A stretch of 64,000 nt of DNA from Polluticoccus soli (GCF_029269745.1 NZ_JARJHT010000001.1:1-64000), one strand, 5' to 3'; positions 44,845-53,720 are shown, counted from the first letter of the stretch. A program made the numbers and translations. The notes: generated by a model from the letters alone, not told the origin.

Positions 44845-44923
44845 ACATACAATCTTACGTATTGCCTCTTCACTAAAAATGTACCAGCTTTCAGGCTGGC
44901 ATGATACTGTTGCACATTCGCGC

Positions 44924-45658
44924 ATGAGGATCCTTATAACAAATGATGACGGAATATACAGTCCGGGCATAATGGCGTTGGCCAAAGTGGCAACAAAATT
45001 CGGCGAGGTACGCGTAGTTGCCCCCGATGTAGAGCAATCATCAATGGGGCATGCTGTTACCCATTCCCGTCCCATTTCACTAAAAAAATCCCCCATTACT
45101 TTTGAAGGAATTGAAGCCTACCGGGTTAATGGCACTCCAGCCGATTGCGTGGCGTTGGGCACACACCTTTCGAAGACTGACGTGGTGCTTTCCGGTATCA
45201 ATATGGGACCAAATCTTGGCAATTCGATGTGGCACTCAGGCACACTGGCTGCCGCAAAACAAGCGGTTTTGCTCGGCATTAAAGGGATCGCGCTAAGTAC
45301 GCCTGTAGGCAAAGACGAGCCTGATTTCGACGCGCTCGCCCCTTTTGTAGAAAAAACGCTGGCATTATTACTCGAGGAAAATGAATTAGCACTATATAAT
45401 GTCAACTTCCCCCCACGGCCGATCGGCATGAAATGGACACGTCAATCGGTGCGGCTATACGATGGTAAAATTGTCCCCGGCGTGGATCCTATGGGGCGGA
45501 AGCATTACTGGTTTACCGTAACGCCGCTCGAATCAGCCGAAGAAGATACCGACAGGTGGGCTGTGGAGAATAATTTTGTGTCAGTTACACCTTTACGGCT
45601 AGATCTCACCAGCGAAGCTGGTTTGAAACACGCAAAAGAACACCATCCACTGGACTAA
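44924..45658 (+). CDS. surE: 5'/3'-nucleotidase SurE
   Basis: 244 aa from the ATG at 44924 (the in-frame GTG/ATG upstream adds 15 residues not found in SurE). N-terminal RILITNDDGIYSPG carries the metal-binding Asp pair; VVAPDVEQSSMGHAVT and SGINMGPNLGNSMWHSGT are further signature loops. The enzyme removes phosphate from nucleoside monophosphates in the cytoplasm. Closed by a strong terminator. Confidence 0.95.
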   Translation: MRILITNDDGIYSPGIMALAKVATKFGEVRVVAPDVEQSSMGHAVTHSRPISLKKSPITFEGIEAYRVNGTPADCVALGTHLSKTDVVLSGINMGPNLGNSMWHSGTLAAAKQAVLLGIKGIALSTPVGKDEPDFDALAPFVEKTLALLLEENELALYNVNFPPRPIGMKWTRQSVRLYDGKIVPGVDPMGRKHYWFTVTPLESAEEDTDRWAVENNFVSVTPLRLDLTSEAGLKHAKEHHPLD

Positions 45659-45678
45659 GATGAACAAATAATAAAACA

Positions 45679-45711
45679 AAAAAAGGACAGCATTTGTGTT
45701 GTCCTTTTTTA
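45679..45711 (+). terminator. rho-independent terminator after surE
   Basis: AAAAAAGGACA / TGTCCTTTTTT stem with a GCATTTGTGT-type loop; A and T runs on both sides. Confidence 0.85.
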
Positions 45712-45928
45712 TGATTGCTAATTATTTGTTTCAGAAATTTTTACAATCCTTTGTTCATCTGCAGTTCATTCTATTTCTGATCCATTCTTCACAACCTTGC
45801 GACTAATGAGTTTAAAACACCGTGCCAATAATCATAAATAAAATTGGCAACGATTTACCTTAGTAGAAAGATACACAATTACGACCTTCCACAGCTAGGT
45901 CGTAATACATTGAAAATAGCGAGTGGCA

Positions 45929-46078
45929 TTAATCGCCAAAGCCTTTTCCCATATCTGCTGGTAATGAGTCTTTTTTTTCTGCAAAGAATCTTTGAAAGAT
46001 CCATTGTGCCAGTCTTTGTCCCATAGCAACCATTGCCAGGAACAACACAAAAACGATGATGATCAATGCTGTTTGCAT
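45929..46078 (-). CDS. small membrane protein (49 aa)
   Basis: 49 aa translated by hand: MQTALIIIVFVLFLAMVAMG, then a basic QRLAQWIFQRFFAEKK and an acidic-polar end (DMGKGFGD). One transmembrane helix at ~3-20. A minus-strand TAACTTTA at 46097-46104 could be its -7 box. The plus-strand frame at 45844-46026 is its shadow. Family unknown. Nothing is seen in 45712-45928. Confidence 0.6.
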   Translation of the reverse strand: MQTALIIIVFVLFLAMVAMGQRLAQWIFQRFFAEKKDSLPADMGKGFGD

Positions 46079-46160
46079 AAAGGTGGGGTTTTACTTAAAG
46101 TTACGAATCATGCAGCACCATTGAAGCGGGTTTAAATTATATTTACCCAAAAGTTTGCCA

Positions 46161-46595
46161 ATGCGTTTCTTCTTTCTTTTGATAGGTTGCTTATTCATTT
46201 TATCGTCGAACACTTGTAAAAAGACAACTCGCGAACAAGCCGCCGGCGCCGATAGCCTTTCGCTGCACCGTAGTGGTGGGTTCGCTGGATTTTCAGACTA
46301 TTATATGATCTATCCCGACAAGGTTTTGAAGGATAACACCCCTCACGACCAGGAGCATATTTATGACTATCCCGAGACATCAAAGATCGCTGCAGGTCGG
46401 GCGTTGTTGAAAAACATACCTGACGTCATGTGGGCGCACAACAATGGAGATTATGGCACGACTGTAGCTGACGGTATTGACTACTCAATAACAGCCTATG
46501 TAAAAGGTGAAGAGTATTCCTGGATAATACGTCACGATCCTCCCGAACAAATCCAGCAATATGCGCAACGGATAAACGAGTTCTTTTCGAAATAG
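46161..46595 (+). CDS. lipoprotein, unknown function
   Basis: 144 aa from the ATG at 46161. Hydrophobic signal with a weak lipobox (SSNTC, Cys about residue 19), then FSDYYMIYPDKV, HIYDYPETSKIAAG and EYSWIIRHDPPEQ. A compact soluble domain, not recognised. Confidence 0.68.
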   Translation: MRFFFLLIGCLFILSSNTCKKTTREQAAGADSLSLHRSGGFAGFSDYYMIYPDKVLKDNTPHDQEHIYDYPETSKIAAGRALLKNIPDVMWAHNNGDYGTTVADGIDYSITAYVKGEEYSWIIRHDPPEQIQQYAQRINEFFSK

Positions 46596-46674
46596 GGATT
46601 CAATAAAGGAAAGCCATCCTACAGCCGTTGGCATGGAAATATAGATCAGCTGATTAAGAATATCTTAAACAGCT

Positions 46675-47574
46675 ATGATGAAGAAATTTGCGGCAGGCGT
46701 GCTTTTAATGCTAGGCCCCACGCTGATACGCGCACAAGAAACCCTTGTAGGAGGAGAAGTTCTTGCACTAAACAATGCAAAATCAGCATTTTACCTGCAA
46801 CAGAAAGATCGACCTCCCGCAATGCCCGGTGGTATTTACAAAATCAACAAAGCGGTCGATATTCCCATAACCGCAGTTGGGGCTGCCTGGTCGCTCTATG
46901 CATTTTCTAAAATATACAGCAAAGACCCGACGCCACTCGAAGAGATCAAAGCGCTTGATAAAAATGATATCAACGTTTTTGATCGTTGGGCGGCCGGCCA
47001 TCATGACCCGGCCGCCGATAGAGCCAGCAATTACTTATTCTATGGATCGATCCCCGTACCGTTTGCTCTCATGGCCGACAGGGAGATAAGAAAAGACGCG
47101 CTCAAAATTAGTTTTCTATACCTCGAAGCAATGGCAATAACAGGGCTTGTCTATACCGGTGGCACTTACTTCTTTGACAGGTTTAGGCCCGAGACGTACA
47201 GCGCTGAGATATCGGACGAAGACAAAACAAACGGCAATTTGCGCAACGCATTCCCAGCGGGTCACGTGGCCTTAGTTGCTACAGCGACATTTTACACCGC
47301 CAAGGTATATTCCGACTACCATCCAGGTTCCGATTTGAAATATGTGCTCTATGGTGGCGCTGCAGCTGCCACAGCAACAACGATTTACCTCAGACATAAA
47401 GCAGGTAAACACTTCCCTACCGATCTATTGTTCGGAACGGCACTAGGTACGCTCTCCGGAATCCTGGTGCCTCACCTGCATAAAAATAAGGTAACCGGCA
47501 ATGAAGCTTACAGAATATCACCTTTCATCGGTGACAAAACATACGGTCTCACATTCAATTATAACATTAGGTAG
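46675..47574 (+). CDS. PAP2-family phosphatase
   Basis: 299 aa. Signal peptide to about residue 21. The three PAP2 motifs are visible: DRFRPE (C1-like, ~172), FPAGHVAL (C2, ~193, Ala replacing the usual Ser) and RHKAGKHFPTD (C3, ~240). Several hydrophobic helices. It dephosphorylates lipid pyrophosphates or phosphatidic acid at the membrane. Ends at a strong terminator. Confidence 0.9.
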   Translation: MMKKFAAGVLLMLGPTLIRAQETLVGGEVLALNNAKSAFYLQQKDRPPAMPGGIYKINKAVDIPITAVGAAWSLYAFSKIYSKDPTPLEEIKALDKNDINVFDRWAAGHHDPAADRASNYLFYGSIPVPFALMADREIRKDALKISFLYLEAMAITGLVYTGGTYFFDRFRPETYSAEISDEDKTNGNLRNAFPAGHVALVATATFYTAKVYSDYHPGSDLKYVLYGGAAAATATTIYLRHKAGKHFPTDLLFGTALGTLSGILVPHLHKNKVTGNEAYRISPFIGDKTYGLTFNYNIR

Positions 47575-47590
47575 TGATTCAACCAACATA

Positions 47591-47629
47591 AATGAAAATA
47601 GCCCGGTGCTTCCGGGCTATTTTCATTTT
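47591..47629. terminator. bidirectional rho-independent terminator
   Basis: Perfect 17-bp stem (AAATGAAAATAGCCCGG and its complement) around TGCTT, serving the PAP2 gene and the convergent gene at 47641. Confidence 0.9.
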
Positions 47630-47640
47630 ATTTAGACGCC

Positions 47641-47922
47641 TCATTTGTCCACCTTATCGTGGCCATGTGTTTTTACAACTTTGTCATATAAACCCATGAT
47701 CAGGAATGGTGCAGCCCATTGACCAATAAATAACGCCAGGTGGTCGCGCTTCATAAGTTTCGCAACCAAAGCCACGCCCATTGCGCCTAATGAACTCCAC
47801 AGAAAAATATCTGAAGGCAGTTTTGCTGTTTGCTCCTCAATTGCTCGTGCTACCGGACCTTCGCGATGCTCTGTGTTTGATGCTACTTTACTTGCCATTT
47901 GCCCCATTGTCTTTGTTGCCAT
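47641..47922 (-). CDS. small membrane protein, unknown
   Basis: 93 aa. Polar N terminus (~1-35) followed by two hydrophobic helices (SSLGAMGVALVAKL and LALFIGQWAAPFLIMG) and a His/Lys-rich tail. Probably inner membrane; family unknown. Confidence 0.7.
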   Translation of the reverse strand: MATKTMGQMASKVASNTEHREGPVARAIEEQTAKLPSDIFLWSSLGAMGVALVAKLMKRDHLALFIGQWAAPFLIMGLYDKVVKTHGHDKVDK

Positions 47923-48065
47923 AATTTGATTTTTTAAGAAATTAATACTCGCGATTATGAATGAAGGCTTCTCTCCATTGCACAGCGGAAGGCGTAAAAT
48001 CTATGCCATAGCGCTTATAGCCGCTTGCATCAAAATCCAGTATTTAGTAGCTTAGAAACAGAAAA

Positions 48066-48138
48066 GCGGAAGTAGCTCAGTTGGTAGAGCATCACTTTCC
48101 CAAAGTGAGGGTCGCGGGTTCGAGTCCCGTTTTCCGCT
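48066..48138 (+). tRNA. tRNA-Gly (CCC)
   Basis: 73 bases fold as a full cloverleaf: acceptor GCGGAAG/TTTCCGC, D arm GCTCAGTTGGTAGAGC, anticodon stem TCACT/AGTGA with loop TTCCCAA (anticodon CCC), T loop TTCGAGT, discriminator U. CCA is not encoded. Confidence 0.95.
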
Positions 48139-48146
48139 CGTTACAA

Positions 48147-48401
48147 TTATTCGTTGGTAAGATTTGAAGTAGATTGTTTTTCGTCTATCACTTCTTTGAT
48201 CGCCTGGCAGATCTCGTAGTTCTGGTGGCGTGTAAAATATTCCAGGGAAGCCTCCAGTTCCTCTATGCTCCTATCGCGAAATGTTTTCTTGACTTCCTCT
48301 TTAGGTGCATGCCGCAGAAGAATATCTGTATTAGCCTGTAGCTCTGTCAGACTATCCCTTAAGGCCTTAAGACTTTTCAGAAAATCATCCATCTCGCTCA
48401 T
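48147..48401 (-). CDS. small helical protein, unknown
   Basis: 84 aa, acidic, with two long amphipathic helices (DFLKSLKALRDSLTELQ and SIEELEASLEYF) and no membrane segment. Follows the 76-aa gene on the same strand after 25 bp and probably shares its promoter. Family unknown. Confidence 0.65.
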   Translation of the reverse strand: MSEMDDFLKSLKALRDSLTELQANTDILLRHAPKEEVKKTFRDRSIEELEASLEYFTRHQNYEICQAIKEVIDEKQSTSNLTNE

Positions 48402-48426
48402 AACCCAAAGTTAGCGATATAGCGGC

Positions 48427-48657
48427 TTAGCGTCGAAATTTCCTTGCCATTTCTTTTATCTCATCCTCAAGCGGCTTGAGCTTTTCAGGCAACTGTACAG
48501 GTATCCATTCGTCCTCCATGAGCTCCAACTTAAACGGCTGAACATCATGATTCAAAACTGTCACTTCAAATTCGGTGATCTTTGGAGTCTTAGCCTCGAA
48601 CTTAATAGCCGCCGGTCCATGCTCAGTTTCTGTAGTGTAGAAGAAAGTATACGCCAT
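48427..48657 (-). CDS. small protein, unknown
   Basis: 76 aa, beta-rich (FFYTTETEHGPAAIKFEAK) with a basic helical end. No domain recognised. First gene after the promoter at 48689. Confidence 0.65.
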   Translation of the reverse strand: MAYTFFYTTETEHGPAAIKFEAKTPKITEFEVTVLNHDVQPFKLELMEDEWIPVQLPEKLKPLEDEIKEMARKFRR

Positions 48658-48688
48658 ACTTCACGGGATCGTTTTGTTTAAGGAGGCG

Positions 48689-48696
48689 CAAAGGTA
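48689..48696 (-). promoter_or_regulatory. -7 element for the two-gene unit 48657-48147
   Basis: Minus-strand TACCTTTG, 31 bp upstream of the ATG at 48657. The -33 box is unclear. Confidence 0.5.
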
Positions 48697-48706
48697 CGGG
48701 AAAACA

Positions 48707-48739
48707 TTGTATTTATTTGAATTATCTTCCTTAAATTTG
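48707..48739 (+). promoter_or_regulatory. promoter of the 58-aa gene
   Basis: TTG at 48707-48709, 22-bp spacer, TAAATTTG at 48732-48739. It points to the small gene at 48757 and is divergent from the promoter at 48689. Confidence 0.65.
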
Positions 48740-48756
48740 CAAAAATTTTAACCACC

Positions 48757-48933
48757 ATGAGAGAGATTTATACCTATTCTGAAAGGTTAGTGGAAATGGA
48801 AAAAGAGGCAGAACAGAAAAATTTCTTTGCGCATACTGACCCTGCACAGTTTGATAGCTACAATGCGCGCGCCTGGTCATCCAAGGAGATTCCCCACGAA
48901 GTAGAAGAAGAGAAGTTGCTCGAGGTATACTAA
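48757..48933 (+). CDS. small acidic protein (58 aa), unknown
   Basis: 58 aa translated by hand: REIYTYSERLVEMEKEAEQK, then FFAHTDPAQFDSYNARAWSS and an acidic Glu-rich end. No signal or membrane segment. A clear promoter 18 bp upstream supports it. The minus-strand frame at 48731-48946 is its shadow. Confidence 0.68.
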   Translation: MREIYTYSERLVEMEKEAEQKNFFAHTDPAQFDSYNARAWSSKEIPHEVEEEKLLEVY

Positions 48934-48962
48934 AAGCTTGAGTCAAAGAAGCATTTTACTGA

Positions 48963-48987
48963 GTAAAAAAGCCCCTTTCCAGGGGCT
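48963..48987 (-). terminator. terminator of the HPF gene
   Basis: On the minus strand AGCCCC / GGGGCT around TGGAAA, then TTTTTT. It sits 20 bp past the stop at 49008. Confidence 0.75.
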
Positions 48988-49007
48988 AAGATCTTAGGCT
49001 GCAATTC

Positions 49008-49382
49008 CTAATCTACGTCATCAATATCTAATGGTGCATTTTCATCCGTAAACGCGTCAGGAGAAACACTTCTGTCTGGCTGTCTCCTCTCATTCGAACG
49101 GGCTTTGCTACGTTCCATCACACGTTCGAGCGTATCCACTGTTTCTACAACTGCACGCTCATATGTATCGCCGCTTTTTTTAACAAAATGATCCTTGCCC
49201 GGCACTTCCAGCCTGATCTCACAATGAAAACTGGCCGGGTCGCTTGCTGGGCCCGAATACAAAGTGACATCTGCCCTCACAATATTACTGGCGTGAGTTT
49301 CAAGCTTGCTCACCTTCTCTCGTATAAAATTTTCCAGCTTACTGCTGGCCTTAAATCCCGGTGATTCTATAATGATGTCCAT
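49008..49382 (-). CDS. hpf: ribosome hibernation promoting factor (HPF/RaiA family)
   Basis: 124 aa, short-type HPF. DIIIESPGFKASSKLENFI and EIRLEVPGKDHFVKKSGDT fit the beta-alpha-beta-beta-beta-alpha fold; the C-terminal ~25 residues are acidic. It binds the 30S decoding region to silence ribosomes in stationary phase. Single gene with its own terminator. Confidence 0.85.
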   Translation of the reverse strand: MDIIIESPGFKASSKLENFIREKVSKLETHASNIVRADVTLYSGPASDPASFHCEIRLEVPGKDHFVKKSGDTYERAVVETVDTLERVMERSKARSNERRQPDRSVSPDAFTDENAPLDIDDVD

Positions 49383-49524
49383 ACGATCGTCGTTTATAAA
49401 ACAGACACTATTATCGTACCAGCCTACGGCTGCTGCAGAACGAGCTTTGTGAGATTATGTTAAAAACCTGTATTGAAGAGAAGCCCAACAGCTGCGACAA
49501 TTCAAAATCGATAGTTGTAAACGA

Positions 49525-49552
49525 AAAAGCCGGTTGAAATACACCGGCTTTC
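49525..49552 (-). terminator. terminator of the DUF4397 gene
   Basis: Stem AAAGCCGGT / ACCGGCTTT with the loop TGAAATAC; a T-run follows on the minus strand. Confidence 0.75.
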
Positions 49553-49573
49553 CATTCTCATTCGATAAATATC

Positions 49574-50257
49574 TTACTGATTATTAACCAGTGTGAGTGT
49601 AAGAGCTGCACTACCCGACCCCGCCACTGTTCCGGTTATCATTAGTGTGTATATTTTACCTGCATCTAACTGTTGTCCCGACAGTGTACGGCTCGACGGT
49701 ACGTTGGCTGGGTCCTGAACGATGATCTGGTAACTGCCGGCTGCCACTTGTCTGAAAGGCGTGGCTTGCTTGAACATAACATTGGAATCCAGTTTAGTTT
49801 GTCCCACATACACAGACTCACTTAGATTATCAGGGCTGAGGTTGACAAACCGGATCTTAGCATTCCCGGTCGGGGGCGCGGTAAGGTCATCCGTTATCGC
49901 TATAGCAGATGGGCTTGTAACGGTACCGGTTGCAAATACACTATATGCATTATTAGCCACAAGATCGTTATTGACGCTAGCCAACGGTAGGTTGGAGTCT
50001 TCGATCACAAAGCCGTGTTTTACATTAGTCCCTGGTGTTACGTTGATGTACGCCGAACTTGCCAGGTAGGTAAGACTATTCACATTCTGAAGAGCGACGT
50101 CATTCACCTGTACCCGCAAAGCGCCGGTACTAATACAAGCATTGGTATACTTCACCTTAGCCATGTTGGATGGCGTTGGCGTATTATCATCGTCATTTCC
50201 ATTATTACAAGCAGCCGCAAAAACTGCGGTGAACCCAAGTAGTAGCAACTTCTTCAT
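49574..50257 (-). CDS. DUF4397 lipoprotein
   Basis: 227 aa. Lipobox AAAC (Cys about residue 17), then a Asn/Asp-rich linker and two beta-sandwich-like repeats of DUF4397 type (AKVKYTNACISTGALRVQVN and AKIRFVNLSPDNLSESVYVG). Cell-surface or periplasmic. Function unknown. Confidence 0.88.
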   Translation of the reverse strand: MKKLLLLGFTAVFAAACNNGNDDDNTPTPSNMAKVKYTNACISTGALRVQVNDVALQNVNSLTYLASSAYINVTPGTNVKHGFVIEDSNLPLASVNNDLVANNAYSVFATGTVTSPSAIAITDDLTAPPTGNAKIRFVNLSPDNLSESVYVGQTKLDSNVMFKQATPFRQVAAGSYQIIVQDPANVPSSRTLSGQQLDAGKIYTLMITGTVAGSGSAALTLTLVNNQ

Positions 50258-50429
50258 CCTTGTGTTTGTTTAGAAGATGGAATTGCAAAGACCTTGCCAC
50301 TCGCAGCAACACATTACAACAACCTAGCAATTAAATATTTTAAAATTTAAAAAAACTTGCTCCTGAGCACACAAAAGGCTTGAATTAGTAGCAACTATTA
50401 TTTAATATTACTATCAAATCACTTGTAGT

Positions 50430-51353
50430 ATGAAACGCGCACACCTGGCTTTAGGCTTACTATTTCTTTCCACCGCTGCTTTTGCACAGTCTAAGAGGAT
50501 CTACACCGACGAAGGTTTTGACACGAAAAAAGTAGAAAAACTTTATTCTGCCGAAAGCCCCGGTAAACAATTTTGCGCCAGGATGGCTGCGCTATATAAA
50601 GTAAGCGACTCTGGGCACATTACGCAAAACGATTATAACCGCTTCCTTATGGACTTTGATAACATGGTGAAGAATATGGCAGCAGGCAATGTAACAATAC
50701 CTGCAAAGCTGGTGTCAATGTCTAATATCCTCAACGAGATCAATGACGTAGCATACAACATTGATGGTCACCGCGACGCTATCTATCACCTCGCAGCGCC
50801 TATATATAAATCGGTTACCGAAAATTGGGGAGATGAAGTGATCAACACTGCGATAGCCACTTCTTACTTTAACCTTAGGGAATATGTAGTGTCAATGGCT
50901 AATGATACCAAGCTGACCAAAGCGTTGGCAGTTATCGACCGTAACCCTGTAGGATTTGGCGAACATGCACCTTCATGCGATTATGCCGTGTCCATCAATC
51001 CAACTACCTCAAAAGACAAGATCGATATCTACTTTTCAAACGTTGGTTTGTTCTACAAGGCAACAAAGAAATATCCGGCAGATGGCTTGCTGGCAGGTCC
51101 CATCATTGGTTGGGAAGGCTACAAGGATGAAAGCGAAAGCATCATGAATATCCTGAAAACATATTCTGACATGAACAACAATACTGCTTACCACATCCAG
51201 CCTGAAGAAAACAAAACTGGTAAATCGGCTGTTATCAAACATCCTTTGAACAGTGATTCAAAATGGTTCGTGTGGGTATTCCGCAATAATAAATTGTACT
51301 ACTCTTACATGGCTGAACCTTGCGGTGACAGGGCGCGCTGCCGTGTCAATTAA
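50430..51353 (+). CDS. secreted protein, unknown
   Basis: 307 aa. Signal peptide to about residue 19 (AFAQ), then a mostly helical part (~30-160) and a beta-rich C-terminal part (PIIGWEGYKDE, KWFVWVFRNNKLYYSY). One Cys in the middle and a C-terminal Cys pair. No family recognised. Ends at a strong terminator. Confidence 0.7.
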   Translation: MKRAHLALGLLFLSTAAFAQSKRIYTDEGFDTKKVEKLYSAESPGKQFCARMAALYKVSDSGHITQNDYNRFLMDFDNMVKNMAAGNVTIPAKLVSMSNILNEINDVAYNIDGHRDAIYHLAAPIYKSVTENWGDEVINTAIATSYFNLREYVVSMANDTKLTKALAVIDRNPVGFGEHAPSCDYAVSINPTTSKDKIDIYFSNVGLFYKATKKYPADGLLAGPIIGWEGYKDESESIMNILKTYSDMNNNTAYHIQPEENKTGKSAVIKHPLNSDSKWFVWVFRNNKLYYSYMAEPCGDRARCRVN

Positions 51354-51373
51354 GAGTTTCAGCTTATATTCGA

Positions 51374-51401
51374 AGTGCGCCTCCCGGCGCACTTTTTTTT
51401 T
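51374..51401 (+). terminator. rho-independent terminator
   Basis: AGTGCGC / GCGCACT stem around CTCCCG and a nine-base T-run. Confidence 0.9.
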
Positions 51402-51569
51402 GCTTAACGATTATTTCATGCCAGTTTGCGACAGTTGTGTGAAGCGGCTGGCTGAATGTGTAAGCACTTCCCCATCGCAATTGCGGTTCACTGCTATACC
51501 GCAGGGTATAATTTTATTGCAGCCAAAGCAAAATCATTTTATACTCATTTCTTAAAAACATCCATTGCT

Positions 51570-52883
51570 ATGGCAGACAACAATCTCATGCAAGGTGGCT
51601 CAAGCAGCCATTCCTCCAATTCAGACTGGGATGAAAATCAAAACCGCTATCGCCGCGAACGCGAAAGCGGCAAGCAGCAGCGTACCAACTATGGCCAAAA
51701 CCAGGGAGCCAATCGTGAGTCTGACTTTGATCAAAATCAGGGCAACCGAGGCAATTGGGGCAATACTGGTTCGGGCTACGGTCAAAGCTCGCAAAGCAGT
51801 TACAACACCGGCAACTTTAGCAGCAGCAACCAGGGATGGGGACAACAGGACTACGAAAACCGTGGTTCGGGGCAGTCTGACTATGGAAACCAGGATTATG
51901 GCGCCCAGGGATACGACCGACGCCTCCGTGGCGGGTCAACAAACTACGAACAATCGAGCTATGGCAACGAAGGTTACGGCAATCAAAACTGGGGTGAACA
52001 AGGTTATGAAAGAGACTATAACCGCGGCTTCGGCGACCAGGGATACCGCAATGAGCGTCGCAGGTCGTCTAACTTTGGTTCACAGTCAGGTTACGGCGAT
52101 ATGTACAATCCAACGTCAGGTGGCTATGGCAGCGACTATAATCGTAACTGGCAACGTCGCAGCGGCAATTTAGGTAGCGCCAACTCTGGTTATGGCAGCG
52201 ACTACGAACGCGGTGAATATGGCCGCTGGAACCCTGGCTACGGCTACAATAGCCCGTATTATGATACTCACTCCGAGCAAGGCTGGGGAGACCAGTCTCA
52301 ACGCGCTTCGTTTGGTCGTCGCGGACGCTATGGAAATGAGGGCTACATGGGTTCTGACCCTAACCGAAGAAGAGATATAGATTACAACCGCGACAGGGGC
52401 TATGATCGTGACCGTAATTGGTGGGACCGCGCTTCTGATGAAGTATCTTCCTGGTTTGGAGACGAAGAGGCAGAACGCCGTCGTCGCATGGACAAGGAAC
52501 ATGATCATCGCGGACGTGGGCCTCGCGGTTACCAGCGTTCTGATGAAAGGATCAAAGAAGACATAAATGACAGGTTAAGCGATGACTCTTACGTTGACGC
52601 AACAGAAGTCAACGTTGAAGTAACACGCGGAGAAGTTGTATTATCTGGCACGGTAGACAACCGTATGGCCAAGCGCCGTGCTGAAGACCTGGCGGAATCT
52701 ATTTCTGGTGTGCATAACGTTGAGAACCGTTTGCGGGTTACCGACCATTCGAGCTATGGCGATAGCATGAGGAACACTGGCTCTTCTTCGGCAGCCAGCA
52801 GCACAACTCCCGGCTCTGCGTCAACCGGATCAACATCAAGCAATACCAACACTTCAGCTACAGACAGAAGCAAAAGGTCTTGA
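51570..52883 (+). CDS. BON-domain protein with long prion-like Gly/Tyr/Asn/Gln region
   Basis: 437 aa from the ATG at 51570; the frame runs back to 51456 but those residues are unlike the rest. Residues ~1-290 are low complexity, rich in Gly, Tyr, Asn, Gln, Ser and Arg with repeats like YGNQ/GYGSDY. A basic-acidic linker with SSWFGDEEAERRRRMD leads to a BON domain (~330-400, RSDERIKEDINDRLSDDSYV ... GEVVLSGTV), then a Ser/Thr-rich tail. BON domains bind membranes or polymers. No signal peptide, so cytoplasmic. The SWFGDEEAERRR motif is shared by a wider family of BON proteins. Confidence 0.85.
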   Translation: MADNNLMQGGSSSHSSNSDWDENQNRYRRERESGKQQRTNYGQNQGANRESDFDQNQGNRGNWGNTGSGYGQSSQSSYNTGNFSSSNQGWGQQDYENRGSGQSDYGNQDYGAQGYDRRLRGGSTNYEQSSYGNEGYGNQNWGEQGYERDYNRGFGDQGYRNERRRSSNFGSQSGYGDMYNPTSGGYGSDYNRNWQRRSGNLGSANSGYGSDYERGEYGRWNPGYGYNSPYYDTHSEQGWGDQSQRASFGRRGRYGNEGYMGSDPNRRRDIDYNRDRGYDRDRNWWDRASDEVSSWFGDEEAERRRRMDKEHDHRGRGPRGYQRSDERIKEDINDRLSDDSYVDATEVNVEVTRGEVVLSGTVDNRMAKRRAEDLAESISGVHNVENRLRVTDHSSYGDSMRNTGSSSAASSTTPGSASTGSTSSNTNTSATDRSKRS

Positions 52884-52898
52884 TCTTCATTATAGCAT

Positions 52899-52936
52899 AA
52901 AAAGAAAACCCCGGTTAATTCCGGGGTTTTCTTTTT
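52899..52936. terminator. bidirectional rho-independent terminator
   Basis: Perfect 16-bp stem (AAAAAGAAAACCCCGG and its complement) around TTAATT, between convergent genes. Confidence 0.9.
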
Positions 52937-52949
52937 ATGTTTTTAGACG

Positions 52950-53393
52950 TTACGCCATTGCTGGCAACTCTACTGTATCGAACCAATAATTCACAAACGA
53001 ACTGATCTTTTCAAGTGTCAGCCTGTCGTTGGCCGGCTTCTGAATAAACGAATTCGCGCCCAGTTCATATGCCGCTGCTACATCTTGCGGGTAAGCAGTT
53101 CCGCTCACCATCACTACCGGTATCTTTTTGTATACCGGATGCGCTTTCAGCTCACGCAAGACGTCGAGCCCACCATGAAGCGGCACATTTTTATCCAGCA
53201 ATATCAGATCGGGAAAGGCAAAATGCTTGCCCGATCCGCAGTCTGTAAGGTACTGCATCACCTGGTGTCCATTTACAAGAAATACAAGATCAATGCTGTG
53301 TTCGTTTGAAGACAATGTTGACTCTGTTATATGCCTGTCGTCTGCATCGTCTTCTAGCATCAGGATAGTATATGTGCGGGATTTTTCTTCCAT
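52950..53393 (-). CDS. stand-alone response regulator (REC domain)
   Basis: 147 aa, a single receiver domain. Acidic pocket LEDDADD (Asp 14-15), phospho-acceptor Asp in LILLDKN (~65), switch Ser in MVSGT and Lys in IQKPAN. The 'RCP1-like' pattern with HSIDLVFLVNGHQVMQYL fits Bacteroidota single-domain regulators that pair with orphan kinases. No kinase is adjacent. Confidence 0.9.
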   Translation of the reverse strand: MEEKSRTYTILMLEDDADDRHITESTLSSNEHSIDLVFLVNGHQVMQYLTDCGSGKHFAFPDLILLDKNVPLHGGLDVLRELKAHPVYKKIPVVMVSGTAYPQDVAAAYELGANSFIQKPANDRLTLEKISSFVNYWFDTVELPAMA

Positions 53394-53489
53394 GTTGTGA
53401 CCGTCTAGTGGGTGTAAACAAATTTAACCACCTGCATGCAGATAGCACTGATATTTATTATAACTATAAACAATGACCTGAGAACTAAA

Positions 53490-53720
53490 TCAGAAGCTGT
53501 TTTCCCGGCCCTTGATCTGGTCCTTTGTCTGGCCTGTTTGCAGTTCGATTGCCAGTCGGTCGGCTTTTTCTCTTGCTTCATCGTCAGATGATGCTTCGAT
53601 TATAGCCCAGATCGTTTGTCCTGTTTTTTCTTCGTGAAAAGTTTCCTTGGCAGGTAGCTCCTGCTCAGTGGGATGTATTGACCTGATCTCTTTGTTTTCA
53701 AACTCTATCCTGTACTTCAT
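53490..53720 (-). CDS. small protein, unknown
   Basis: 76 aa, no signal. Beta hairpin (YRIEFENKEIRSIHP), then a helix with SSDDEAREKADRLAIEL. Not recognised. Lies 96 bp from the response regulator on the same strand. Confidence 0.6.
   Translation of the reverse strand: MKYRIEFENKEIRSIHPTEQELPAKETFHEEKTGQTIWAIIEASSDDEAREKADRLAIELQTGQTKDQIKGRENSF

Noticed and set aside
44845-45096. N-terminal extension of the lipid kinase
   Set aside because: It overlaps surE antisense, and the kinase fold begins at the ATG at 44844.
45844-46026. 60-aa plus-strand frame
   Set aside because: It lies opposite the more convincing 49-aa membrane protein and has no promoter or domain.
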